Shown here piece by piece: positions 7,701 to 14,112 of a stretch of DNA of 15,288 nucleotides (its first letter is position 1; the number at the start of each line of letters is the position of its first letter). The notes beneath the pieces were generated by a model. That model worked only from the letters and a program-made list of their open reading frames with translations. It was not told where the DNA came from and searched no databases. The stretch spans positions 1-15,288 of the forward strand of contig JAKAMH010000014.1 of NCBI GenBank assembly GCA_021813005.1, written 5' to 3'. The translations under genes were made by a program, and so were the position numbers. The DNA comes from a bacterium. GTDB taxonomy: Bacteria; Patescibacteriota; Microgenomatia; Levybacterales; UBA12049.

Positions 7701-8005
7701 TAACACATGAGCTTGACCTGCTGGACGGAGAAAATGAGGGCACGAGCGTGACGGTCGGCGGAATTATCGAGGCCTCACGCAAGATCTTTACCAAAAAATC
7801 TAATAGCGAGATGGCATTTTTCGTCCTGGGAGACGAAAAAGCCTCCACGATTGAGTGTGTTGTCTTTCCCCGCACCTTTGAGCAGTATAAAAGCCTTCTG
7901 CAAAACGATCAGGTTGTCGTCATACGGGGAAAGCTGGATACCAAAAACGATAGACCGGTTATTATTGTCGACACAATCACTGCAGCGCAGAATATAGTTG
8001 TCTAA
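4775..8005 (+). CDS. dnaE: DNA polymerase III subunit alpha (DnaE type)
   Basis: This is the replicative DNA polymerase (1076 residues; E. coli 1160). An N-terminal PHP domain opens with HLHNHSEFSLLDG (H8, H10), then ITDHGN (D41, H42), CEVYV (E67), SACISG (C138) and ATNDNHY (D207, H209). These metal ligands are kept here, unlike E. coli, where the site is degenerate, so PHP-dependent 3'-5' proofreading is plausible. The polymerase core has GPGRGSAAGS (358-367), PDIDLDF (399-405, catalytic Asp pair) and KMDFLGLRNL (third Asp, D559). GYGFNKAHAACYA (747-759) is a conserved block. QASLF (917-921) matches the internal beta-clamp-binding motif. An OB fold occupies about 992-1066, and the protein ends right after it, so the E. 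coli-style tau-binding tail is missing. ATG 4775 lies inside the end of the GGDEF gene. There is no Shine-Dalgarno sequence. Confidence 0.97.
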   Translation: MAEFVHLHNHSEFSLLDGLAKIKDLVGRAKELHMSAIAITDHGNFYGVIKFYQECLRQGIKPIIGCEVYVANRSLQDKEAGVDKGYNHLILLAENETGYKNLMKIITVSHLEGYYYKPRTDIELLEKYHEGLICLSACISGYVTEPLIEGQDELAENRAIRLAKIFGPDHFYLELQRHQKVPNLELANTKLISLSRKLGLPLVATNDNHYIRKDDAEAHEILLCIQTQNTILEKNRGLTMLDSPDFYIKSEDEMATLFPDLPEALENTVKIADRCQVEITLGKWHMPIFEVPEGMTTGEYLKKLVDTGVEDRFDKVTREIKERIDYELSIILKKKYETYFLVVADFVNWAKDHGIAVGPGRGSAAGSIVSYALRITDVDPFYFKLPFERFLNPDRPSAPDIDLDFADTRRDEVISYVTQKYGEDKVAQIITFGTMEARGSVRDAGRALGMPYAGPDRISKMIPPGWQGHSMTIDMALEQSPDLRRAYESEGDTRRLLDVARKLEGVARHASVHAAGVVIADKPLTEYTPLQRETRGNKVVTQYDMYTVGEDGVGLLKMDFLGLRNLTIIEEALRFIKENQGKEVDFMKVPLDDHRTYALLSEGETTGIFQLESAGMRRYIKELKPNTIFDLQAMVALYRPGPMNNIPEFIQKKNNPSLITYPHPKLKEILQESYGVLTYQDDVLLTSIALAGYSWLEADKLRKAMGKKIPADMKKQQEMFIAGCLKNGIAKQKAQELFDLIAPFAGYGFNKAHAACYATIAFRTAYLKAHFPVEFMTALLTAESRGTTGPAKNEKVAQAIAECKRLVITVLPPDINKSESDFSIEDRTKIRFGLSAIKNVGEAAIENILAARKAGEFISFPDFCTRVSLTSINKKIIESLIKAGAMDKFGNRASLLISLPEILSKISQIKKQAAEGQASLFDTIEDSNNPTKIEFTAVEVDDFSDTEKLSFEKELLGFYLTSHPHLQTLRQIKNQVTHELDLLDGENEGTSVTVGGIIEASRKIFTKKSNSEMAFFVLGDEKASTIECVVFPRTFEQYKSLLQNDQVVVIRGKLDTKNDRPVIIVDTITAAQNIVV

Positions 8006-8031
8006 TCAGCCCAAACTCTTAACTTTCGTTC

Positions 8032-8060
8032 TTGACTTACCTGCCCGTAGCCAGTAAAAT
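8032..8060 (+). promoter_or_regulatory. Sigma70-type promoter of the atp operon, leaderless type
   Basis: TTGACT at 8032-8037 (5/6 to consensus) and TAAAAT at 8055-8060 (5/6) are separated by exactly 17 bases. It lies in the only sizeable gap of the window, between dnaE and atpB (8006-8067). Transcription would start at about 8066-8068, at or within two bases of the GTG start of atpB. I see no hairpin or T-run in the gap, so read-through from dnaE is also possible. Confidence 0.7.
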
Positions 8061-8067
8061 AAGGTAC

Positions 8068-8826
8068 GTGACAGAGTTCGCACCTGAAATATTACTGAGA
8101 CTGGGACCTCTTCCTGTAACCAATACGCTTGTCAACACTATCTTTGTTGATGGAGTGATTTTTGCAGGAGTCTGGTATCTGCAAAAGCATATACAGACAA
8201 TCCCCGGCGTATTCCAAAACATTGTAGAGATAGTAACTGAGACGTTTTACGACCTTACCGAATCGGTTGCAGGTAAGAATACAGCCAAAATCTTTCCTTA
8301 TTTCATGAGCTTTTTTTTGTTTATTCTGATTGCCAATTGGAGCGGCCTCATCCCTGGTTTTTCCAGTGTTGGTTTTTTTGTTGGCTCCGGGTCTGAGAGA
8401 CACCTCGTTCCCTTTCTCCGCAGTGCTACCAGCGACCTGAACCTGACACTCGGTCTTTCACTGATTTCACTCGTCGCCACACACGCGCTTAGCATTAATA
8501 CGATCGGCTTGAAAGAATACTTAAGCAGATATTTTTCACTTAATCCCATAAACCTGTTCGTGGGGCTACTTGAAATTATTTCCGAGATTACCAAAGTCAT
8601 CTCGCTTTCTTTCCGACTTTTTGGTAATATATTGGCTGGGGAGGTAGTACTGGCGACAATTGCGTCCCTTTTTGCATTTCTTTTTCCTATCCCGTTTATG
8701 TTACTTGAAGTTATCGTCGGTTTGGTCCAATCTCTCATTTTTGCTATGCTGACCATGGTATTCATGTCCATCCTGATGACACCTCATCACGGCGGACATG
8801 AAGCGGAGGAGGTGATTGCAAAGTGA
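8068..8826 (+). CDS. atpB: F1Fo ATP synthase subunit a
   Basis: Subunit a (252 residues) is the membrane stator that forms the two proton half-channels against the c-ring. It is hydrophobic, with several membrane helices. The essential Arg is R183 in SLSFRLFGNILAGE, followed by E192 at the position of E. coli E219 and Q221 at that of Q252. The N-terminus FAPEILLRLGPLPVTN is the usual pre-helix segment. I place the start at GTG 8068 rather than TTG 8032: the extra twelve codons are encoded by the -35, spacer and -10 of a good promoter, and there is no Shine-Dalgarno sequence before either codon. A short His-rich tail (TPHHGGHE) precedes the stop. The 3' end contains the Shine-Dalgarno sequence for atpE and overlaps it by four bases (GTGA). 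Confidence 0.93.
   Translation: MTEFAPEILLRLGPLPVTNTLVNTIFVDGVIFAGVWYLQKHIQTIPGVFQNIVEIVTETFYDLTESVAGKNTAKIFPYFMSFFLFILIANWSGLIPGFSSVGFFVGSGSERHLVPFLRSATSDLNLTLGLSLISLVATHALSINTIGLKEYLSRYFSLNPINLFVGLLEIISEITKVISLSFRLFGNILAGEVVLATIASLFAFLFPIPFMLLEVIVGLVQSLIFAMLTMVFMSILMTPHHGGHEAEEVIAK
8807..8816 (+). promoter_or_regulatory. Full-length Shine-Dalgarno sequence for atpE
   Basis: AGGAGGTGAT is a 10-base perfect complement to the canonical 16S rRNA 3' end. The GGAGG core ends 10 bases before the GTG of atpE. It is the strongest ribosome binding site in the window and is embedded in the last codons of atpB (Glu-Glu-Val-Ile). Confidence 0.85.
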
Positions 8827-9029
8827 CATTCAGTATCTCTGGCGGTCTTATCATCGCTATCGGCGGAATCGGCCCTGCACTGGCAATCGGCTTTATCGGC
8901 ATGAAAGCTATGGAGGCAATTGGTCGTAACCCTGATGCAACCGGAAGAATTTTGCCGGCAATGCTTTTGGGTATGGCGTTTGCTGAGGCTATCGCTATTT
9001 ATTCATTAATCCTGGCATTCCTTAAATAA
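8823..9029 (+). CDS. atpE: F1Fo ATP synthase subunit c
   Basis: Subunit c (68 residues) is the two-helix hairpin that assembles into the rotating c-ring. Helix 1 (about 7-33) carries a modified glycine motif, G15-G17-A19-A21-G23. The polar loop is GRNPDATG (34-41). Helix 2 carries the ion-binding carboxylate E55 in AFAEAIAIYSL. The Na+-type ligands are absent: the position of I. tartaricus Gln32 is I22, and Ala-Ile follows E55 rather than Ser/Thr. Proton coupling is therefore predicted. The GTG start overlaps the atpB stop and is backed by a very strong Shine-Dalgarno sequence, which fits the need for several c copies per enzyme. Confidence 0.96.
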   Translation: MTFSISGGLIIAIGGIGPALAIGFIGMKAMEAIGRNPDATGRILPAMLLGMAFAEAIAIYSLILAFLK

Positions 9030-9033
9030 TTAT

Positions 9034-9540
9034 ATGGAAATTATTAAGAATTTCGGGCTCAACCCGGTGTTACTTGCTGCGCAAGTAATAAATTTTTTGA
9101 TAGTCTTTTATGTGCTGAAACGGTTTTTATATAAACCGATCTTGAGCATGTTAAAGGCCAGGGACAAAACCATCAAAGACGGACTGAGGCAGGCTGAGGA
9201 GGCTCGCCTGCTCCTTGAAAAAACGGCACAGCGTGAACGTGAAACACTTAAAAAGGCACAAAACGAGGCAAGGGCGCTGCTTGACGAAACGAGGAAACAA
9301 CGAGACGAACTGATAGTACTGGCTGAGCAGGAGGCCAAAAAACAAGCGGAGCGGATACTCAGTGACGCAAGATCACAAATATCTCAGGAGACCCGTGAAG
9401 CCGAAAAGCGATTATCTGCCCATATCAGCGACCTGGCAATCCAGCTTCTCAACCAGTCAGTGGGAGATTTGGTCGGAAAAGAGCAACAGGAAGTGGTCAT
9501 GCAGCAGGCACTCAAGAAAATCAAAAGGAAGGCTGATTAA
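9034..9540 (+). CDS. atpF: F1Fo ATP synthase subunit b
   Basis: Subunit b (168 residues) is the peripheral stalk that holds F1 against subunit a. One membrane helix lies near the N-terminus (about 12-31, VLLAAQVINFLIVFYVLKRF), followed by the usual YKPI segment. A long charged helix rich in Glu, Lys, Arg and Ala runs to the C-terminus and should form the parallel dimer. Length is typical. It starts four bases after atpE with no Shine-Dalgarno sequence (an AT-rich upstream). It ends with a one-base TAATG overlap with atpH. Only one b-type gene is present, so a homodimer is expected. Confidence 0.93.
   Translation: MEIIKNFGLNPVLLAAQVINFLIVFYVLKRFLYKPILSMLKARDKTIKDGLRQAEEARLLLEKTAQRERETLKKAQNEARALLDETRKQRDELIVLAEQEAKKQAERILSDARSQISQETREAEKRLSAHISDLAIQLLNQSVGDLVGKEQQEVVMQQALKKIKRKAD
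9525..9532 (+). promoter_or_regulatory. Probable Shine-Dalgarno sequence for atpH
   Basis: AAGGAAGG, in the last codons of atpF, ends 7 bases before the atpH ATG at 9540. The match to the anti-SD is partial but well spaced. Confidence 0.5.
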
Positions 9541-9887
9541 TGCATCAACGATTATTAAAGCAACTTGTCGAGCTGAGTTTCAGGAAGGGCGAACTGAACA
9601 GGCAGGAAGTCAGCAAGATCGCGGACGCACTGAACAGGCAACAGCTTAAGGCGTATATTGGCGGGTTGAAAAAAAGGATTAAAAAAGAGACAATATATGT
9701 TGATCTTGCAGCGGCGCCGAGTCAAAAACTTACAGAGAAGGTAACCATGCTGTACCCGAATAAGCAGCTTGTTTACCGTGTTGCCCCGGAGCTGCTGATG
9801 GGAATGAGAATAACGGACGGTGATAACGTGTTTGGACTAAACTTACATGACAGATTGGAGACCTTAAGGCAGTATATTGGAGAGTAA
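9540..9887 (+). CDS. atpH: F1Fo ATP synthase subunit delta, short form
   Basis: Delta links the top of F1 to the b stalk. At 115 residues this one is much shorter than the usual 175-180. Residues from about 52 on match the C-terminal domain: IYVDLAAAPSQKLTEKV, then a strand region, then GMRITDGDNVFGLNLHDRLETLRQYI, which parallels the family's G-hydrophobic-GD-V-D-S-GRLERL ending. The first 50 residues are helical and charged, and cannot hold the six-helix N-terminal domain that normally grips the alpha N-termini. The open frame does not extend upstream into a longer version: the ATG overlaps the atpF stop and has AAGGAAGG before it. I read this as a naturally compact subunit rather than a broken gene. 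Position between atpF and atpA supports the call. Confidence 0.88.
   Translation: MHQRLLKQLVELSFRKGELNRQEVSKIADALNRQQLKAYIGGLKKRIKKETIYVDLAAAPSQKLTEKVTMLYPNKQLVYRVAPELLMGMRITDGDNVFGLNLHDRLETLRQYIGE
9879..9884 (+). promoter_or_regulatory. Shine-Dalgarno sequence for atpA
   Basis: GGAGAG overlaps the end of atpH and ends 7 bases before ATG 9892. It decides between that ATG and an in-frame TTG at 9877, which has nothing comparable in front of it. Confidence 0.6.
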
Positions 9888-9891
9888 ACCT

Positions 9892-11421
9892 ATGGTAACA
9901 AGTGACGAGATTATAAAACAACTGGAATCAAGATTACATGCGTTTAATCAGGACCTCAGGTCACAAAACGTTGGCAAAGTCGAGCGTAACAACGATGGTA
10001 TCATAACCGTTTCAGGCCTTTCAAAGGTTGAAATGGGAGAACTTGTCATCTTTGATAAAGGTGCGAGAGGAGTCGTACTCAACCTTGACGAGGATTCGGT
10101 TTCAATCATTCTGCTGGACGAGGGTTCACAGATCAAAGAGGGAGACACGGTAAAACGCGGGGAGCTTTTGCTTTCCATTCCCGCCTCAGATGAACTGCTT
10201 GGCCGCGTAGTCAATCCGCTTGGTGTCATACTGGACGGCAAACCGCAAATTAAGCAAGGGAAGAATATGCCCCTCGAGCGTATCGCCGCCGGTGTTGTAG
10301 AACGGCAGCCGGTTGACACGCCGCTCAAGACAGGTATTAAGGCCATAGATGCCATGATTCCGATCGGACGCGGTCAGCGAGAGCTGATTATCGGCGACCG
10401 GGGTCTCGGCAAGACGGCTATCGCGATCGACACGATCATAAACCAGAAACAACAGGCAAAAGACGGCAAGGAGGTAAAGCAGGTCTACTGTATCTATGTC
10501 GCGATCGGCCAGAAGGAGAGCTCCGTGGCGCAGATCATCAACCGGCTCAAGGAAGAAGAAGCGATGGACTACACGATTGTTGTCGCCGCGACTGCCTCCG
10601 ATCCGGCCGCTTTACAGTATTTGGCGCCGTATGCCGGTGTGGCAATCGCCGAATATTTCCTGGAAAAAGGCGAAGACGTCCTTATTGTCTATGACGATCT
10701 CACCAAACATGCTTGGGCATACCGGCAACTTTCACTTGTCTTAAGACGTCCGGCGGGACGTGAAGCATATCCGGGAGACATTTTTTATCTGCATAGTAGA
10801 CTCCTTGAGCGGGCTGTCAGGCTCAACGCGGCAAACGGTGGCGGCTCCATCACCGCTCTGCCGATTATTGAAACACAGGCGGGTGACATCTCTGCCTACA
10901 TTCCAACCAATGTCATCTCCATTACCGACGGTCAAATCTTTCTTGAATCCAACCTTTTCAATATCGGAATCAGGCCGGCCATTAATGCCGGCAGCTCTGT
11001 CTCACGTGTGGGAGGCTCGGCCCAGACCGGTACCATGAAATCGGTCGCCGGGAAGATGCGGCTTGGCCTCGCCCAGTATCGTGAACTGGCGGCGTTCGCA
11101 CAGTTCGGCAGTGAACTTGATGAGACCACACTGCGAGACCTGGAACGGGGAAAACGATTAACTGAAGTTCTGAAGCAACCGCAATACCGTCCCCTACCTG
11201 AACCGCTTGAAGTTATCAGTATTTGGTCTGTTAATAATGGTCTGCTGGATGATGTCCCGGTGGAAGACGTTTCACGATTTGAACAGGAGCTGCATGAGTA
11301 TATGCAAACCAGACAGAAGAAACTGCTTGCTACACTCGCACAAGGCAAAAAAATTGACGACGAAACCGGCAAACAGCTGATAAAGGCAGTACAAGAATTT
11401 AAGAAAGGATTTACCAAATAA
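9892..11421 (+). CDS. atpA: F1Fo ATP synthase subunit alpha
   Basis: Alpha (509 residues) forms the F1 hexamer with beta and carries the non-catalytic nucleotide sites. The N-terminal beta-barrel (about 25-95) is followed by the P-loop GDRGLGKT (168-175), Walker B VLIVYDD (263-269), LRRPAGREAYPGDIFYLHSRLLERA, and PAINAGSSVSRVGGSAQ with the Arg finger R372. The C-terminal helical domain is complete. The P-loop differs from the near-universal GDRQTGKT: Gln-Thr is replaced by Gly-Leu, although the GKT core is kept. An alpha N-terminal helix (about 1-20) is present even though delta is short. The start is ATG 9892, four bases after atpH. Confidence 0.97.
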   Translation: MVTSDEIIKQLESRLHAFNQDLRSQNVGKVERNNDGIITVSGLSKVEMGELVIFDKGARGVVLNLDEDSVSIILLDEGSQIKEGDTVKRGELLLSIPASDELLGRVVNPLGVILDGKPQIKQGKNMPLERIAAGVVERQPVDTPLKTGIKAIDAMIPIGRGQRELIIGDRGLGKTAIAIDTIINQKQQAKDGKEVKQVYCIYVAIGQKESSVAQIINRLKEEEAMDYTIVVAATASDPAALQYLAPYAGVAIAEYFLEKGEDVLIVYDDLTKHAWAYRQLSLVLRRPAGREAYPGDIFYLHSRLLERAVRLNAANGGGSITALPIIETQAGDISAYIPTNVISITDGQIFLESNLFNIGIRPAINAGSSVSRVGGSAQTGTMKSVAGKMRLGLAQYRELAAFAQFGSELDETTLRDLERGKRLTEVLKQPQYRPLPEPLEVISIWSVNNGLLDDVPVEDVSRFEQELHEYMQTRQKKLLATLAQGKKIDDETGKQLIKAVQEFKKGFTK

Positions 11422-12282
11422 ATGGCCACAATTCTATCACTGAAAAGGCGTATCCAAGCAGCCCAGAACATTTCAAAGACGACCCGAGCCATGCAGATGA
11501 TTGCCGCATCGAAAATGAAAAAAGCGCAGAGCGCGGCGCTCTCTACGAGACCATACGTTGAACGACTCACCAGCATGACGCAGATGATAGGAAGAAGCGT
11601 CGACCTGGCAACATTTTCCCACCCGTACCTTGAAAATCGACAGTCGACCGGTCGGAGCCTGCTGATTGTGATGTCTCCCGATAAAGGGCTCTGCGGCGCA
11701 CTGGTGACCAACCTAATGAAAGAGTTTTTCCAATTCAATAGACAGGAGGAAAAAGCTTCGTATATCGTCATCGGTAAGAAAGCAGAGGGGAAAGTTGCAT
11801 ATTTGACTGAAAACATCGTCGCAACATTTCCTTTTGGTACAACAACGCCGACTTTTGCTGCCGTTTACCCGATCGTGCAACTGATTGATGAGTATTTCCT
11901 GAGCCAAAAAGTTGACTCCGTCAAAGTTCTCTCAACGCATTTCACCAGTTTTTTCACTCAGACACCGAAGATTTCAACGCTTCTGCCGGTCGCTCTGCCG
12001 GAGACAGAAAATGACAGTACACTTCCCTATCTTTTTGAGCCGTCAATCAGCGAACTTCTTCCTTCCCTGTTGAAGCACTACATCGACATGTCTCTCTACC
12101 GTCTGCTTATTGAGAATTTCGTTTCAGAGCAGGCAAGCCGGATGGTTTCTATGCAGAATGCCACAGATAATGCAAATGATATAATAGAAGACCTGAGGCT
12201 CGAATACAATAAGACGAGACAGGCCAAGATCACCAGTGAGCTACTGGACATCACAGGCGCATCCGCCGCGGCGGTATCATAA
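11422..12282 (+). CDS. atpG: F1Fo ATP synthase subunit gamma
   Basis: Gamma (286 residues) is the rotating central shaft of F1. The N-terminal helix is typical (LKRRIQAAQNISKTTRAMQM, then AASKMKKAQ), as is the C-terminal helix (ASRMVSMQNATDNANDII, then LRLEYNKTRQAKITSEL). These pair as the coiled coil inside the alpha-beta ring. The middle Rossmann-like domain carries SPDKGLCGAL (85-94). Length is normal. ATG follows directly on the atpA stop. AAAGGA at 11404-11409 is 12 bases away, rather far for a Shine-Dalgarno sequence, so coupling to atpA is likely. Confidence 0.96.
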   Translation: MATILSLKRRIQAAQNISKTTRAMQMIAASKMKKAQSAALSTRPYVERLTSMTQMIGRSVDLATFSHPYLENRQSTGRSLLIVMSPDKGLCGALVTNLMKEFFQFNRQEEKASYIVIGKKAEGKVAYLTENIVATFPFGTTTPTFAAVYPIVQLIDEYFLSQKVDSVKVLSTHFTSFFTQTPKISTLLPVALPETENDSTLPYLFEPSISELLPSLLKHYIDMSLYRLLIENFVSEQASRMVSMQNATDNANDIIEDLRLEYNKTRQAKITSELLDITGASAAAVS

Positions 12283-12289
12283 TTAAACT

Positions 12290-13687
12290 ATGGCAGAAAA
12301 GAAACAAAAACCAGGCATTATTGTCCGCATTCAAGGTCCGGTAATCGACGTCTATTTTGAAGAGGAGTTACCGGCAATCGGTGAAGCCTTGCAGATTGCA
12401 ATCGATAAGAACAAGCGACTAACGCTTGAGGTTATGTTTGAAACAGGCGGCCATGAAGTGCGTACACTTGCCTTCGGTTCAACCGACGGCTTCCCCAGAG
12501 GGGCCGAAGTAACACGGACGTTTGCCCCGATCACTGTGCCTGTCGGCAACGAAACACTTGGGCGCATCTTTAACGTACTGGGCGAGGTAATTGATGGAAA
12601 ACCTTTCAGTACCAAGGGCGTTTCATTTCATCCCATCCACAGACAACCGCCCTCTCTTACGGAACAGCAAACTGAACCGCAAATCCTGGAAACTGGTCTG
12701 AAGGTTATCGACCTCATTGCCCCGTTTACCAAGGGAGGTAAAATCGGCATATTTGGAGGGGCAGGTGTCGGTAAGACGGTTATCGTCAAAGAACTTATCC
12801 GAAATATCGCCCAGGAACACAAAGGGCATTCGGTCTTTGCCGGCGTCGGCGAGCGAACCCGTGAAGGCACTGATCTATGGCTGGAGATGCTTGAGGCAAA
12901 CGTCATGGACAAGACTGTCATGGTCTATGGCCAGATGAACGAACCTCCTGCCAACCGGCTTAGGGTAGCGCTGACCGCGCTCACCATGGCTGAATACTTC
13001 CGCGACCAAAAAAATGAAGACGTACTGCTTTTTATTGATAATGTCTTCCGTTACGCGCAAGCAGGGTCGGAGGTCTCGGCACTTCTTGGGCGTCTCCCCT
13101 CGGCTGTGGGATACCAGCCGACACTGGCATCGGAAATCGGCCAGCTGCAGGAGAGGATTACCTCAACCAAGAAGGGTTCCATTACCTCACTCCAGGCTGT
13201 CTATGTCCCGGCTGACGATTATACGGATCCTGCCCCCGCAACAATTTTTGCCCATCTTGACGCAACAATTACACTTGAACGTTCGATTGCTGAACAGGGA
13301 ATTTACCCCGCCGTTGATCCACTTACCTCAACCTCGCGCATTCTGACGCCGGAGGTCGTTGGACAAGAGCACTACGAAGTAGCCCGGGGTGTCCAGCAGG
13401 TACTGCAACGCTATAAAGACCTGCAGGACATCATCGCGATCCTCGGCATTGACGAATTGTCGGACGAAGATAAGACAATCGTCGCCAGGGCACGCAAGAT
13501 CCAGCGCTTCTTAAGTCAGCCAATGTTTGTTGCCGAGATTTTTACAGGGCAACCCGGAAAATACGTTAAACGGGAAGACACCGTCAAGGGTTTTAAGGAA
13601 ATACTGGAGGGCAAGCATGATGACCTACCCGAACAGGCATTTTACATGGTAGGCACAATAGACGAGGCTCGGGCGAACAAAAAATAA
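12290..13687 (+). CDS. atpD: F1Fo ATP synthase subunit beta
   Basis: Beta (465 residues) holds the catalytic sites. The P-loop is GGAGVGKT (156-163). The catalytic Glu is E188 in GERTREG, and the Walker B Asp is D250 in LLFID. The block AGSEVSALLGRLPSAVGYQPTL (258-279) is nearly invariant in the family. The DELSEED torque loop reads DELSDED (388-394). The N-terminal barrel (about 9-85) and C-terminal helical domain are complete. Small differences from common sequences are TDLW for NDLY and FRYAQ for FRFTQ. It starts seven bases after atpG without a Shine-Dalgarno sequence. Confidence 0.98.
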   Translation: MAEKKQKPGIIVRIQGPVIDVYFEEELPAIGEALQIAIDKNKRLTLEVMFETGGHEVRTLAFGSTDGFPRGAEVTRTFAPITVPVGNETLGRIFNVLGEVIDGKPFSTKGVSFHPIHRQPPSLTEQQTEPQILETGLKVIDLIAPFTKGGKIGIFGGAGVGKTVIVKELIRNIAQEHKGHSVFAGVGERTREGTDLWLEMLEANVMDKTVMVYGQMNEPPANRLRVALTALTMAEYFRDQKNEDVLLFIDNVFRYAQAGSEVSALLGRLPSAVGYQPTLASEIGQLQERITSTKKGSITSLQAVYVPADDYTDPAPATIFAHLDATITLERSIAEQGIYPAVDPLTSTSRILTPEVVGQEHYEVARGVQQVLQRYKDLQDIIAILGIDELSDEDKTIVARARKIQRFLSQPMFVAEIFTGQPGKYVKREDTVKGFKEILEGKHDDLPEQAFYMVGTIDEARANKK

Positions 13688-13688
13688 C

Positions 13689-14108
13689 ATGGATGTGCAA
13701 ATAATTACCCCTGATGCGACAATACTCAACGAGCCGGCAGATGAGATTCGTGTTCCCACAGTGACCGGCGAAATAACTATTCTTCCCCATCACGAAAATC
13801 TTCTTACCGAGTTAGTACACGGAGAACTTGCAGTTAAAACAAAGAAGGGAGTAAACTATATCGCAGTAACCGGCGGATTTTGCGAGGTACAAAATGACCA
13901 GGTAGCAATTCTTTCCGACTATGCCGTGCCTTCAGAGAACATCTCTGTCGAGAAGGCACTTGAAGCCAGAAGACAGGCTGAAGAGGTGCTTAAAAGGTCA
14001 CGGGAAAGTGTTTCTGAGCGGGACTTTGCCCTTGCCGAGGCAAACCTGCGCCGGGCAATTTTGGAGATCGATGTTGCCGGCAGACGAAGACGGCACCGCA
14101 ATACATAA
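13689..14108 (+). CDS. atpC: F1Fo ATP synthase subunit epsilon
   Basis: Epsilon (139 residues) sits at the foot of gamma, contacts the c-ring, and can inhibit ATP hydrolysis. The N-terminal beta-sandwich (about 1-85) shows the family pattern: VQIITPDATIL, VTGEITILPHHENLLTEL, and IAVTGGFCEVQNDQVAILSDYA. The C-terminal helical hairpin (about 88-133) is present, so the inhibitory arm is not lost. The tail is strongly basic (GRRRRHR). It is the last gene of the atpBEFHAGDC set, one base after the atpD stop, with no visible Shine-Dalgarno sequence. pyrD follows after four bases without a terminator. Confidence 0.95.
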   Translation: MDVQIITPDATILNEPADEIRVPTVTGEITILPHHENLLTELVHGELAVKTKKGVNYIAVTGGFCEVQNDQVAILSDYAVPSENISVEKALEARRQAEEVLKRSRESVSERDFALAEANLRRAILEIDVAGRRRRHRNT

Positions 14109-14112
14109 CCAT

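Noticed and set aside
8032..8067. A TTG start for atpB, giving 12 more residues
   Set aside because: The codons coincide with the -35 to -10 promoter elements, and the family N-terminus begins after 8068.
10313..10340. TTGACA with TATTAA at 16 bases, promoter-like, inside atpA
   Set aside because: It lies deep within coding sequence with no gene start downstream, and the -10 is only 4/6; both are explained by the codons.
10974..10992. GCCGGC-7-GCCGGC hairpin in atpA
   Set aside because: It encodes the invariant PAINAG segment, and the repeated hexamer is self-complementary by chance of codon choice.
10932..11816. A 294-codon open frame on the minus strand across atpA and atpG
   Set aside because: It is antisense to two certain genes, Ser/Arg-rich with no recognisable domain, and has no start signals; it looks like a codon-bias shadow.
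12263..12274. 12-base perfect GC palindrome just before atpD
   Set aside because: It is explained by a run of Ala codons at the end of gamma. The hairpin would have only a 4-base stem and no T-run.
12275..12280. TATCAT nine bases before the atpD ATG, like the gatC arrangement
   Set aside because: No acceptable -35 is found at 16-18 bases upstream, and atpD belongs to the atp operon.
13921..14112. A 64-codon N-terminal extension of pyrD inside atpC
   Set aside because: The extension is low-complexity basic sequence read out of frame through epsilon. ATG 14113 fits the operon spacing and the family.
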